The notes beneath the pieces were generated by a model. That model worked only from the letters and a program-made list of their open reading frames with translations, was not told the origin of the DNA and searched no databases. A stretch of 64,000 bases of DNA from Candidatus Avelusimicrobium luingense (GTDB lineage: Bacteria > Elusimicrobiota > Elusimicrobia > Elusimicrobiales > Elusimicrobiaceae): positions 1 through 64,000 of the forward strand of contig OOHK01000002.1 of NCBI GenBank assembly GCA_900315845.1, in the 5' to 3' direction. This document shows positions 1 to 8,118 of the stretch, in pieces. Within the stretch, counting starts at the first letter, position 1, and each line of letters starts with the position of its first letter. The position numbers were made by a program, and so were the translations under genes.

Positions 1-147
1 TGCCATCATTTCTTCCGCTTCCGTTGTTTTGCGGGTTTCTATAATTTTATTAAACTTCGGTAAAACTACCGCCGACAAAACCCCAATTACAATTACTACT
101 ACCAGTAGTTCTGTCAGCGTAAAAGCACGTTTCTTTTTACTTTTCAT
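1..147 (-). CDS. type IV prepilin-like protein (partial, 3' end outside window)
   Basis: Only the N-terminal 49 residues lie in the window. They begin MKSKKKRA followed by FTLTELLVVVIVIGVLSAVV, the class III prepilin signal and hydrophobic pilin helix with Glu at +5, then a charged heptad region (KFNKIIETRKTTEAEEMMA). The residue before the cleavage site is Ala, whereas the other five prepilins here have the usual Gly. A GGAGGAGG ribosome-binding site precedes the ATG. The protein would be processed by PilD/TFPP and assembled in a type IV pilus or type II secretion-like filament; which one cannot be told. Confidence 0.85.
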   Translation of the reverse strand, partial: MKSKKKRAFTLTELLVVVIVIGVLSAVVLPKFNKIIETRKTTEAEEMMA

Positions 148-180
148 TTTTGCCTCCTCCTACTATAATACAAAAACAAC

Positions 181-206
181 CACGAGCCCCTAATAGTTTG
201 CTCGTG
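181..206 (-). terminator. hairpin with T-rich tail upstream of the partial prepilin gene
   Basis: CACGAGC pairs with GCTCGTG around a 12-base loop. Read on the minus strand it is followed by GGTTGTTTTTG. It may end read-through transcripts from the upstream prepilin operon or act as a leader hairpin. The region 148-349 holds nothing else I can identify. Confidence 0.4.
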
Positions 207-307
207 TCAATCTATTCATATAGGATAACAAATAAAATTTAACAAAAAAAGAAAAAACAATGTCAAGTAAAATTTTATTAGAAAATTTGTATATACTGAC
301 AAAAAAT

Positions 308-331
308 ATCCCCGGGCAAAACCCGGGGATA
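308..331 (-). terminator. rho-independent terminator of the three-prepilin operon
   Basis: ATCCCCGGG pairs with CCCGGGGAT around a short AT-rich loop; on the minus strand it is followed by a run of T. It lies about 20 bases past the stop of the last prepilin gene of the operon (350-850). Confidence 0.85.
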
Positions 332-349
332 CATAAGAATTATAACAAA

Positions 350-850
350 CTATTTACACCACGCTTCGGAACCCACCGATTCCATGCCAAAAACGTCACA
401 GGCTCCGTCATTTCCATTATCATAACAGAGCAATTCTACGGTACCGGGCGCCCCGGATCTTTCCCCAAATAAGAAATTGACACCTTTATAATCTCCGCTA
501 AGGCGCATGGCACATACTTTGTTTTGGTTACCTGTTCCGCTTGGCAATAGAGAATAACCAAAATCTTTACTTTTGCAACCAATCATATGGCCATCTGTTT
601 CTTCTCCCAACGAACAATCAAACGAAAAATCTAAATTTTCAAAACCGAATAACTTGGCGACATATTTCGTTTTTTCCATATCATCTAACAAGCGCATTTT
701 AGCATCGTAAATACGCCGCAAATTTGCACGAACTTCGGCAATGCGGGATTTTTCAATCGTTTTTTCGTACATGGGAACAGCCATTGTTACCAATATTCCC
801 ATGATAAGTACTGCAATCAAAATTTCTACTAATGTAAAACCTCTATTCAT
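350..850 (-). CDS. type IV prepilin-like protein, 166 aa
   Basis: The protein has a very short leader (MNRG) then FTLVEILIAVLIMGILVTMA, the prepilin cleavage site and N-terminal helix with Glu+5. The remainder is a globular domain of about 125 residues. It ends in a Cys-rich segment (CYDNGNDGACDVFGM ... WCK) that resembles the C-termini of the neighbouring pilins, suggesting a C-terminal disulfide loop. It is the last gene of a three-gene minus-strand operon (gaps of 9-10 bases) and has the RBS GGGGGA. It may be a major or minor pilin or a pseudopilin; the sequence alone does not decide. Confidence 0.88.
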   Translation of the reverse strand: MNRGFTLVEILIAVLIMGILVTMAVPMYEKTIEKSRIAEVRANLRRIYDAKMRLLDDMEKTKYVAKLFGFENLDFSFDCSLGEETDGHMIGCKSKDFGYSLLPSGTGNQNKVCAMRLSGDYKGVNFLFGERSGAPGTVELLCYDNGNDGACDVFGMESVGSEAWCK

Positions 851-860
851 AATTTTCCCC

Positions 861-1394
861 CTAATTCGCCACCTGCGGAGTATCTTCTCCGCTTGCAGAA
901 AAACTCACATTAGAAGTTGTATTTCTATCCAACCCATATACATCGCAAGCCGCAGCTGTGCCTTGACAAGATATTTGCAAACTATTGCGATCAAGTAAAA
1001 TATAAGTACCGGCGTAAGGATTTTTCAATTTTTTAGCCGCCACATATCCATTCGTTGCAATTTTGTACGCAAAACGCCGGCAATTTAATATTTCAAAATC
1101 TTCTATGAAACATTGCGCCGGTAAGCGATCGGCATCAAACATATCCAACCGAGCAAAAGAATGGGTTTTTTTATCTTTATAATTCAGCAATTGAACATAC
1201 GAACGATAACCATATTCACCGGCCAGACGTTCACTGCTGTCATAAATAGTGCGCAACATGGCTTGTGCTTCCGTGGCACGGGAACTATCCACCACCCGCT
1301 TATACTGCGGGACAGCCACGGCCGTTAAAATACCGATAATCACCAAAACGACTAATATTTCTGATAAGGTAAAACCTTTTTGAAAATTTTTCAT
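861..1394 (-). CDS. type IV prepilin-like protein, 177 aa
   Basis: Leader MKNFQKG is followed by FTLSEILVVLVIIGILTAVA and PQYKRVVDSSRATEAQ, a classic PilE-like N-terminus with Glu+5. The C-terminal part carries CQGTAAACDVYGLD, matching the C-terminal cysteine motif of the adjacent pilins. It is the middle gene of the operon, with an AGGAG-type RBS inside the 9-base gap from the upstream gene. The paralogues share the first 45 or so residues and diverge afterwards, as expected for a set of pilins with different surface domains. Confidence 0.88.
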   Translation of the reverse strand: MKNFQKGFTLSEILVVLVIIGILTAVAVPQYKRVVDSSRATEAQAMLRTIYDSSERLAGEYGYRSYVQLLNYKDKKTHSFARLDMFDADRLPAQCFIEDFEILNCRRFAYKIATNGYVAAKKLKNPYAGTYILLDRNSLQISCQGTAAACDVYGLDRNTTSNVSFSASGEDTPQVAN

Positions 1395-1403
1395 GGTATT
1401 CTC

Positions 1404-1892
1404 CTAACGCAAATCGCAATCGTCTATATTAAAAATTTCACAACCGTTATTTTTAGGATCAGAACCGGTATATTTACACATCAAACACCGGCCGTCAAAA
1501 AAAATTTTTGTACCGGGATAACGCGTAATAGGCTCGGCCGACACCAAATTCGGGTCATCATCATCAAATAAGAAATAAAAAAAGTTACTTGTCATCCAAA
1601 GGGTAGGTTCGGAAGGATCTTTGAGTTGCCCCCTAATTTCAATATCCAACCGGGAAAAAGGAGCCTCTTTTTTGCGATATTCTGGGTCGTTACGCAAGGC
1701 TTCCCAATCCAAATCCCGCTCGGTAATTAACCGCTCACGCGCATCAAAAATAGCCGGCAACATTTGGCTGGGCTCCGCCGCGCGCGAACGCTCCAAACTG
1801 CGCCGGTATTGCGGCACGGCCATAGCAGTAAGCACCCCCATAATAAGGACGACTGCTAACAATTCAATCAATGTAAAACCTTTGCGTTTCAT
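1404..1892 (-). CDS. type IV prepilin-like protein, 162 aa
   Basis: Leader MKRKG precedes FTLIELLAVVLIMGVLTAMA and PQYRRSLERSRAAEPSQ. I chose the ATG at 1892 because GGGAG stands five bases upstream; an in-frame GTG two codons earlier is less likely. The C-terminus has CLMCKY...NNGCEIFNIDDCDLR, the same spacing of cysteines followed by an acidic and an aromatic residue as in the other pilins. It is the first gene of the three-prepilin operon. Confidence 0.88.
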   Translation of the reverse strand: MKRKGFTLIELLAVVLIMGVLTAMAVPQYRRSLERSRAAEPSQMLPAIFDARERLITERDLDWEALRNDPEYRKKEAPFSRLDIEIRGQLKDPSEPTLWMTSNFFYFLFDDDDPNLVSAEPITRYPGTKIFFDGRCLMCKYTGSDPKNNGCEIFNIDDCDLR

Positions 1893-2014
1893 AAACACTC
1901 CCTGAATGATTAAAATTACGATGAATTACTTTTATTATAACTAAAAAAGCCCGGGAATAAAAGGGGGAATCTGTCTTTTATATAAATTTTTTCCCTAAAA
2001 AAATCAAAAACTGT

Positions 2015-2020
2015 TACAAT
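2015..2020 (+). promoter_or_regulatory. -10 box (TGt TACAAT) of the FKBP gene
   Basis: TACAAT preceded by TG one base away (extended -10) lies 36 bases before the chosen ATG. The same TACAAT hexamer recurs upstream of several other genes in the window and of rnpB. Confidence 0.55.
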
Positions 2021-2056
2021 ATAGCATTGTCCCGCATACGGGCCAAGGAGAAAATT

Positions 2057-2473
2057 ATGATTAAAGAAGGTGCTAAAGTAAAATTTGATTACACCCTGAC
2101 GGTTGACGGTAAAGTAGCCGATACTTCCGCCGGGCGCGGCCCGCTTGAATATACGCACGGAGCCGGGCATATTATTCCCGGGCTTGAAAAAGAACTGACC
2201 GGAATGAAAGTGGGCGATAAAAAAACCGTTAAAGTCGCGCCCGAAGAAGGTTACGGCAAAGTGTTAGACGAAGCCATCCGTCGCGTACCGAAAAGCGCTG
2301 TGGGCGGGGCTGAAAACTTAAAAGTAGGCGACATGGTAGGTGCCAGCAATGCCGGGCACACATTCCGCGCCATCGTTAAAGAAATTACCGATACGGAAGT
2401 GGTGTTAGATTTCAATCACCCTTTAGCCGGCAAAGAATTAACCTTTGACGTAGAAATTAAAGAAATCAATTAG
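2057..2473 (+). CDS. FKBP-type peptidyl-prolyl cis-trans isomerase (SlyD-like)
   Basis: The 138-residue protein catalyses cis-trans isomerisation of prolyl bonds in proteins. It opens with VKFDYTLTVDGKVADTS, has the FKBP active-site segment GHIIPGLEKELTGMKVGDKK, and contains an inserted flap (about residues 65-115) as in SlyD-type FKBPs. It lacks the His-rich metal-binding tail of E. coli SlyD and has no signal peptide, so it is cytoplasmic. The ATG at 2057 is chosen because AAGGAG stands seven bases upstream; an earlier in-frame codon would add residues not typical of the family. It is a single-gene unit. Confidence 0.9.
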   Translation: MIKEGAKVKFDYTLTVDGKVADTSAGRGPLEYTHGAGHIIPGLEKELTGMKVGDKKTVKVAPEEGYGKVLDEAIRRVPKSAVGGAENLKVGDMVGASNAGHTFRAIVKEITDTEVVLDFNHPLAGKELTFDVEIKEIN

Positions 2474-2490
2474 TTCATATCTTATTTGCA

Positions 2491-2520
2491 AAAACTCCCG
2501 CCGTTTGGCGGGAGTTTTTT
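2491..2520. terminator. bidirectional terminator between FKBP and glycosyltransferase genes
   Basis: AAAACTCCCGCC pairs with GGCGGGAGTTTT, flanked by A-tracts on one side and T-tracts on the other, so it can serve both converging genes. Confidence 0.85.
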
Positions 2521-3718
2521 ATTTACCGAATTTTTGCAAGAACCATTTGAGTACCCAATCGGGTTTATAATCAATAATTTTGCGGTTATGCGGCGTGTAA
2601 CTTTCCGGCGGAGCCATCAGTTGTTTTTCACGCGGCAAGAACGGATAAAAATAATTTGTAACCACTTCTATATTCGGATACCACAAATTGTGTACCTTTT
2701 TATCTATCCAATGCTGCAAACCTAAATTTGGTAAATCAAGCCCGGCACTGGCCGCCCAAAAAACGGAATTCACCGCAATCACATAGAGTGCAAATTCTTG
2801 TTTCAGTAACGACAACAAATGCCACGTTTGGTTAATGGTAAATTTTTTAATATCAATTTCCATATAATCGGCATTTTCCGTCGGGCCGCCTTTGGTTACA
2901 CTTAACACCACATACCCTTGTTCCATCAGCCCTTGCGCCAGTTTTTTCATGTGCGGATACACATAATTAGACCCGCGCGAATCTAACTGCAAAAATACCA
3001 ATCCTTTTTTGCCGTTCATTTTAGCGCGTACGGTTTGCAACGTTTGCGTTACGACTTCAGCCGGTTCTTTCGGGAAATACATCACAGGCGCCGGCGCTTC
3101 AGCAGGAAGCGGCAAATCAAACGTGTCAAACAAACTCACCACCCGATGCGTTACTTTTTTACTGTAATCGTAATAAACGGGAACGGCTAAAAATCCGTCG
3201 GGGATATTTTTGAAAGCGTCCTCGTAATCGTAATTTTTCCAAATAAGCGGATGGCGCGTACCGTTAAAATAAAATACTTTTTCAAAGTTGGGGTTTTCGG
3301 CCAGTAATTTACCGACAATCGGCGAATTATTCCTATCAAACTGCGCCCCGACATACGCATAAAACGGCACGTTGGGATACTTCTTTTTAAGTTCCCCCCA
3401 CACCGGCGTAGTATATAAGTAGTCGCCGATCCCCATAAAGAAAATAAACGCAAATCCCTTGACCGCACCCGTTTGCAAGGCATTGTCAAAGTTATAATGC
3501 ACATGTTCATGGCGGTAAAGCGGACGGGAAATGCGGTAAAATGACGGATCGGACGGCGCTATTTTATCCGTCTGAAACGGTTTATTGTCAAACCGGTACC
3601 ACGGGGCCGTTTTCTCAGGCAAGAAACCGGTTAATTGATGATATAACCACCGGCCCATTTCGTAACACACGCAAGGCAAACGGCGGGAACAAATTTTACG
3701 ATACAAAAAGTTATTCAT
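2519..3718 (-). CDS. probable glycosyltransferase of the GT9 (heptosyltransferase-like) type
   Basis: The 399-residue protein has, near residue 97, FMGIGDYLYTTPVWGELKKKYP, which matches the 'GDvl.ttP.l..Lk..yP' N-terminal signature of ADP-heptose:LPS heptosyltransferase-like proteins. A second Rossmann-like half follows (GLVFLQLDSRGS; VLSVTKGG; YVIAVNSVFWAASAGLDLPNLGL), the last resembling the GT9 C-terminal nucleotide-sugar site. No signal peptide is seen. It begins just after a terminator and has no clear RBS, so it may be expressed by read-through from the prepilin gene at 3762. The substrate is unknown; gmhA in the window makes heptose plausible. Confidence 0.6.
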   Translation of the reverse strand: MNNFLYRKICSRRLPCVCYEMGRWLYHQLTGFLPEKTAPWYRFDNKPFQTDKIAPSDPSFYRISRPLYRHEHVHYNFDNALQTGAVKGFAFIFFMGIGDYLYTTPVWGELKKKYPNVPFYAYVGAQFDRNNSPIVGKLLAENPNFEKVFYFNGTRHPLIWKNYDYEDAFKNIPDGFLAVPVYYDYSKKVTHRVVSLFDTFDLPLPAEAPAPVMYFPKEPAEVVTQTLQTVRAKMNGKKGLVFLQLDSRGSNYVYPHMKKLAQGLMEQGYVVLSVTKGGPTENADYMEIDIKKFTINQTWHLLSLLKQEFALYVIAVNSVFWAASAGLDLPNLGLQHWIDKKVHNLWYPNIEVVTNYFYPFLPREKQLMAPPESYTPHNRKIIDYKPDWVLKWFLQKFGK

Positions 3719-3728
3719 ATATAAAAAA

Positions 3729-3750
3729 TCCCCGCGTTAAACGCGGGGAT
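3729..3750 (-). terminator. terminator of the prepilin gene 3762-4265
   Basis: TCCCCGCG pairs with CGCGGGGA around TTAA; on the minus strand it is followed by TTTTTTAT. It stands 11 bases upstream of the start of the glycosyltransferase gene. Confidence 0.85.
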
Positions 3751-3761
3751 AAAAAGCCTTA

Positions 3762-4265
3762 TTATCTACAATATTTCATTATGCCGTCATCGGTAACTTC
3801 ACTGTTGATAGCCTTGCAAAAGTCCCATAAGTTACAATTATCCCCATTATCATCATGACAAGTCCAATAGGTTTGCCCAACCGACAAATTACCGGGCACA
3901 CCGGTTTTTCCGGCTTTACCTATATAGCCGCGGCTTAGTACTGCACCCGTTTCTTTATTAATGACCGGTATTATGCAGTTGCGGTCCGTCGGGTCGCCAA
4001 TATATTCCAATTTAAAATCCCAATATTTACCCTCGGGAGATATTTTAATATCCAAATCTTCAAAGGCAACCGGGCATCCTTCAAAGCGGTGTTCCGTAGC
4101 GTACATAATTGCAGCTTCCAATAAAGCTTTGCTGGTTACGCTAGCCTCTACGGTTTTGGCCTTTTCAATAGATTTGCGGTAATTAGGTAACGCTACCGCC
4201 GATAAAATACCGACAATCAACACTACAATCAACAACTCAATCATGGTGAAACCTTTTTTGTTCAT
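3762..4265 (-). CDS. type IV prepilin-like protein, 167 aa
   Basis: Leader MNKKG precedes FTMIELLIVVLIVGILSAVA and PNYRKSIEKAKTVEAS (Glu+5 present). The C-terminal third is rich in Cys and Asp (WTCHDDNGDNCNLWDFC ... MKYCR), a variant of the C-terminal cysteine motif of the other pilins. AAGGAG stands nine bases before the ATG, and a TATACT box lies further upstream on the minus strand. It is monocistronic, ended by the hairpin at 3729-3750. Confidence 0.88.
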   Translation of the reverse strand: MNKKGFTMIELLIVVLIVGILSAVALPNYRKSIEKAKTVEASVTSKALLEAAIMYATEHRFEGCPVAFEDLDIKISPEGKYWDFKLEYIGDPTDRNCIIPVINKETGAVLSRGYIGKAGKTGVPGNLSVGQTYWTCHDDNGDNCNLWDFCKAINSEVTDDGIMKYCR

Positions 4266-4371
4266 AGTTATTCTCCTTAATAAATCTATTTATAGTATAA
4301 CAAAAAAACAGGAAAAAAACTGCCCCCTTTTTGATATTGGCTAATATCCTATATTAACTTGCAATTTAATT

Positions 4372-4399
4372 TGCGCGGGCTCTTGCAAAATTCTATAAT
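4372..4399 (+). promoter_or_regulatory. promoter of nifJ (TTGCGC - 16 bp - TATAAT)
   Basis: A -35-like TTGCGC and a perfect TATAAT at 4394-4399 are separated by 16 bases. They lie about 80 bases before the nifJ start, leaving a leader with a normal AAGGAG RBS. Confidence 0.65.
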
Positions 4400-4478
4400 A
4401 GAAATAAGGTTTCGTTTGGCCTTACGTTATATGCCGAACACAAAACCGTTTTTAATTCAAACAAGGAGACTTTCTAGT

Positions 4479-7400
4479 ATGGCTAAATTAGTTGCTATGG
4501 ACGGTAACGGAGCAGTATCCCACGTCGCCCATGCTACCAACGAAGTAATCGCGATTTACCCGATTACCCCGTCTTCCACGATGGGTGAAATCTGTGACGC
4601 TAAAAGCGCCAAAGGCGAAACGAACATTTGGGGCAACGTTCCCTCGGTGAGCGAATTGCAATCCGAAGGCGGTGCTTCCGGCGCCGTACACGGCTCGCTA
4701 GTAGCCGGTGCGCTTACCACCACCTTTACCGCTTCGCAAGGTTTACTTTTGATGATTCCGAACATGTATAAAATCGCCGGCGAATTAACCCCGACGGTTT
4801 TCCACGTTTCGGCCCGCGCGATTGCTACCACCGCTTTGTCTATTTTCGGTGATCATTCCGACGTAATGGCTGTCCGCCAAACCGGCTGGGCCATGTTGTG
4901 CTCGGACAATCCGCAAGAAGCCATGGATATGGCCCTAGTCGCCCAAGCGTCCACCTTGCGTGCCCGCGTACCGTTTGTACACTTCTTTGATGGTTTCCGC
5001 ACCAGCCACGAACTTAACATGGTGGAACCCTTGACCAAAGAACAAATGAAAGAAATGATTAACGATGACCTCGTAGCCGCCCACAAATCCCGCGGTTTGA
5101 ACCCGGAACACCCGACCGTACGCGGTACGGCTGCCAACCCGGACGTCTATTTCCAAGAACGCGAAGCCGTTAACAAATTCTATAATGCCGTACCCGGTAT
5201 TGTGAAAGAAGAAATGGCGAAACTCGCCAAAATGACGGGCCGCAATTACGATTTATTCCAATACTTCGGCGATAAAGATGCCGAACGCTTAATCGTTATT
5301 ATGGGTTCCGGCGCTGACGTAGCCCAAAATGCGGTAGAAGTGATGAAAGGCGAAAAAGTGGGCGTACTTAAAGTTAAATTATTCCGCCCGTTCTCCATTG
5401 CCGACTTCATCCGTGTCATTCCCAACACCATTAAGAAAGTAGCCGTTATGGACCGCACCAAAGAACCCGGTTCGTTGGGCGAGCCGCTCTTCCAAGATGT
5501 CTGCGCGGCCTTCTTAACCGAAGAAGCCAAAGCCAAATTCGCCACGACTCCTTTAATTATCGGCGGCCGCTACGGTATCGGTTCCAAAGACTTTACCCCC
5601 AGCGACATCAAAGCCGTATTTGACAATTTAGCCGCTAAAAACCCGATTAAAGATTTTGTAGTCGGTATTAACGACGATTTGACCCACAAATCGCTCCCCA
5701 CTACCAAATTGGAAAGCAAAGCCGGCAATGATATTTTCGCCGCTTTGTTCTACGGTTTAGGTTCTGACGGTACCGTCGGTGCGAATAAAAACACGATGAA
5801 AATCATTTCCGCCAACGGTTTCTTTGCGCAAGGGTACTTCGTCTATGACTCTAAAAAATCGGGCTCTATGACGACTTCCCACATCCGCTTCGGTAAAAAC
5901 TATATCCGCGCTCCGTATCTCATCCAAGCCGCTGATTTTATCGGCGTACATATGTTTGACTTCTTGGATAAATACGACGTACTCGGCAAAGCCAAAAAAG
6001 GCGCCACGGTCTTAATCAATGCGCCGTACTCGGCCGAAGAAGTGTGGAACCACTTAACCGCGGAAGTACAACAAATCATTATTGACCGCCAACTCAAAGT
6101 CTATGTGATTGATGCTTCCGAAATTGCACTCAAAACCGGTATGGGCAGCCGCACCAACACGATTATGCAAACGGCGTTCTTCGGTATTGCGGGTGTAATT
6201 CCTTCGGAAAAAGCCATTGCGGATATTAAACACGCTATTGAAAAAACCTATTCTAAAAAAGGTGAAGAAGTCGTACAGAAGAACTACAAAGCCGTAGATG
6301 CGGCTTTAGCCGGTCTGCATGAAGTAAAATATCCGTCTAAAGTTTCTTCCAAACTTCACACCAAAGCCCCCGTTCCGGCCGATGCCCCGGCGTTTGTTAA
6401 AGACGTTTTGGGCGAAATGATTGCCGGACGCGGCGACAACTTGCCGACCTCGGCTATGCCCGAAGGCGGTGTATATCCGACCGGTACCACCCAATACGAA
6501 AAACGCAACATTGCGATTATGGTTCCGGCATGGGATCCGGACACCTGCATTCAATGCGGTTTCTGCTCTATGGTCTGCCCGCATGCGGCTATCCGTATTA
6601 AAGCATACGACGCTGATGCGCTCAAAAATGCACCGAAAACTTTCAAATCTGCCGACGGCAAAGCCGATTTGGCCGGTAAAAAATTCACCGTACAAGTAGC
6701 GGTGGAAGACTGCACCGGCTGCGGCGCGTGTGTATTTAACTGCCCGGCGAAAAACAAAGAAAATCCGGAAAAGAAAGCCATTAACATGGTGCACCAACTT
6801 TCCGTGCGCGAAAACGAAATTGACAACTACGCTTTCTTCTTGGGCTTGAAACAAGCCGATGTAAAAACGAAGAAAGAATCTGTCAAAGGTTCTCAAATGA
6901 GAAAACCCTTGTTTGAGTTCTCCGGCGCGTGCGCGGGCTGCGGTGAAACCCCGTATGTAAAACTCTTAACGCAATTGTTTGGGGATCGCTTGGCCGTTGC
7001 CAACGCGACGGGCTGCTCGTCCATTTACGGCGGCAACTTGCCCACCACTCCGTATTGCCAACGCGAAGACGGCAAAGGACCGGCTTGGGCCAACTCCTTA
7101 TTTGAAGACAACGCCGAATTTGGTCTCGGTATGCGCTTAGCGTTTGACCAACTTAACCATGATGCCAAAGCACTCTTGGAACAAGCCAAACAAGACGAAA
7201 ACTTCAAAGCCCACACCGCTTTGATTGACGCCATTTTGAACGCCGATCAAACGACCGACGCGGGCGTAGAAGAACAACGCAAACGTGTGGCCGAACTCAA
7301 AGGTATTTTAGAAGGCGGCGCGAAAAAAGGTTGCGAAACCTGCAAACGTCTGTTAAGTTTGACCGACTACCTAATCCGCAAATCGGTGTGGATCTTGGGC

Positions 7401-8051
7401 GGTGACGGTTGGGCCTACGATATCGGCTACGGCGGTTTAGACCACGTACTCGCCAGCGGCAAGAACATCAAAATCTTGGTGCTGGATACGGAAGTCTATT
7501 CCAACACCGGCGGTCAAATGTCCAAAGCCACCCCGTTAGGTGCTAAAGCCTTATTCGCCGCTGGCGGTAAAACGATGCCGAAGAAGGACCTCGGTATGAT
7601 TGCCATGACCTACGGTAACATCTACGTCGCGCAAATCGCGATGGGAGCCAACATGAACCAAGCCATCCAAGCGATTGCCGAAGCCGATGCTTACGACGGT
7701 CCGGCCTTGGTCATTGCGTACTCTCACTGTATTGCTCACGGGATTGATATGTCCAAAGGTATGGGCGAAGCCAAACGTGCCGTACAAGCCGGCCGCTGGA
7801 TCCTCTACCGCTTCAACCCCGAAGCCCGCTACGAAGGCAAGAACCCCTTGCATGTAGACAGCCCGCTCGGCGCGCCGACGTTGCCGTTGGCTGACTATAT
7901 GAGTGGCGAAAACCGCTTCAAAGGGCTTATGCGCGATAATCCGGAACTGGCGAAGAAACTCATTAAACAAGCCGAGTCCGAATATGCGTGGAGACGCGAT
8001 TTGTATAAACAACTCGCGGCTATCACGCCTGCTGAAAAACTTGAAAAATAA
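4479..8051 (+). CDS. nifJ: pyruvate:ferredoxin (flavodoxin) oxidoreductase
   Basis: This single-chain PFOR of 1190 residues oxidises pyruvate to acetyl-CoA and CO2, reducing ferredoxin. The N-terminal domain has YPITPSSTMGE (pyruvate/TPP side) and later KSGSMTTSHIRFG. Two 4Fe-4S motifs follow at about residues 690 and 745 (CIQCGFCSMVCP and CTGCGACVFNCP). The C-terminal TPP domain has CAGCGE near 817, GGDGWAYDIGYGG near 974 and DTEVYSNTGGQMSKATP. The length is that of the family. The ATG at 4479 is preceded by AAGGAG. It is monocistronic, with its own promoter and terminator, and is the central catabolic enzyme seen in the window. Confidence 0.97.
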   Translation: MAKLVAMDGNGAVSHVAHATNEVIAIYPITPSSTMGEICDAKSAKGETNIWGNVPSVSELQSEGGASGAVHGSLVAGALTTTFTASQGLLLMIPNMYKIAGELTPTVFHVSARAIATTALSIFGDHSDVMAVRQTGWAMLCSDNPQEAMDMALVAQASTLRARVPFVHFFDGFRTSHELNMVEPLTKEQMKEMINDDLVAAHKSRGLNPEHPTVRGTAANPDVYFQEREAVNKFYNAVPGIVKEEMAKLAKMTGRNYDLFQYFGDKDAERLIVIMGSGADVAQNAVEVMKGEKVGVLKVKLFRPFSIADFIRVIPNTIKKVAVMDRTKEPGSLGEPLFQDVCAAFLTEEAKAKFATTPLIIGGRYGIGSKDFTPSDIKAVFDNLAAKNPIKDFVVGINDDLTHKSLPTTKLESKAGNDIFAALFYGLGSDGTVGANKNTMKIISANGFFAQGYFVYDSKKSGSMTTSHIRFGKNYIRAPYLIQAADFIGVHMFDFLDKYDVLGKAKKGATVLINAPYSAEEVWNHLTAEVQQIIIDRQLKVYVIDASEIALKTGMGSRTNTIMQTAFFGIAGVIPSEKAIADIKHAIEKTYSKKGEEVVQKNYKAVDAALAGLHEVKYPSKVSSKLHTKAPVPADAPAFVKDVLGEMIAGRGDNLPTSAMPEGGVYPTGTTQYEKRNIAIMVPAWDPDTCIQCGFCSMVCPHAAIRIKAYDADALKNAPKTFKSADGKADLAGKKFTVQVAVEDCTGCGACVFNCPAKNKENPEKKAINMVHQLSVRENEIDNYAFFLGLKQADVKTKKESVKGSQMRKPLFEFSGACAGCGETPYVKLLTQLFGDRLAVANATGCSSIYGGNLPTTPYCQREDGKGPAWANSLFEDNAEFGLGMRLAFDQLNHDAKALLEQAKQDENFKAHTALIDAILNADQTTDAGVEEQRKRVAELKGILEGGAKKGCETCKRLLSLTDYLIRKSVWILGGDGWAYDIGYGGLDHVLASGKNIKILVLDTEVYSNTGGQMSKATPLGAKALFAAGGKTMPKKDLGMIAMTYGNIYVAQIAMGANMNQAIQAIAEADAYDGPALVIAYSHCIAHGIDMSKGMGEAKRAVQAGRWILYRFNPEARYEGKNPLHVDSPLGAPTLPLADYMSGENRFKGLMRDNPELAKKLIKQAESEYAWRRDLYKQLAAITPAEKLEK

Positions 8052-8066
8052 GTTTGCTGGCTAACC

Positions 8067-8100
8067 AAAACCCCCTAGCCGAAATCGGCTAGGGGGTTTT
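8067..8100 (+). terminator. terminator of nifJ
   Basis: AACCCCCTAGCCGA pairs with TCGGCTAGGGGG in a long GC-rich stem followed by TTTTT. Confidence 0.9.
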
Positions 8101-8118
8101 TACGAATAAAAATTTTAA

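Noticed and set aside
4359-4478. Extended N-terminus of PFOR by 40 residues
   Set aside because: The stretch contains the probable promoter, and the conserved family start with an AAGGAG RBS is at 4479.
6306-6896. Long open frame (about 196 codons) antisense to nifJ
   Set aside because: It lies wholly within the well-conserved PFOR gene, its composition mirrors the sense codons and it has no RBS or promoter; the same holds for the other antisense frames there.
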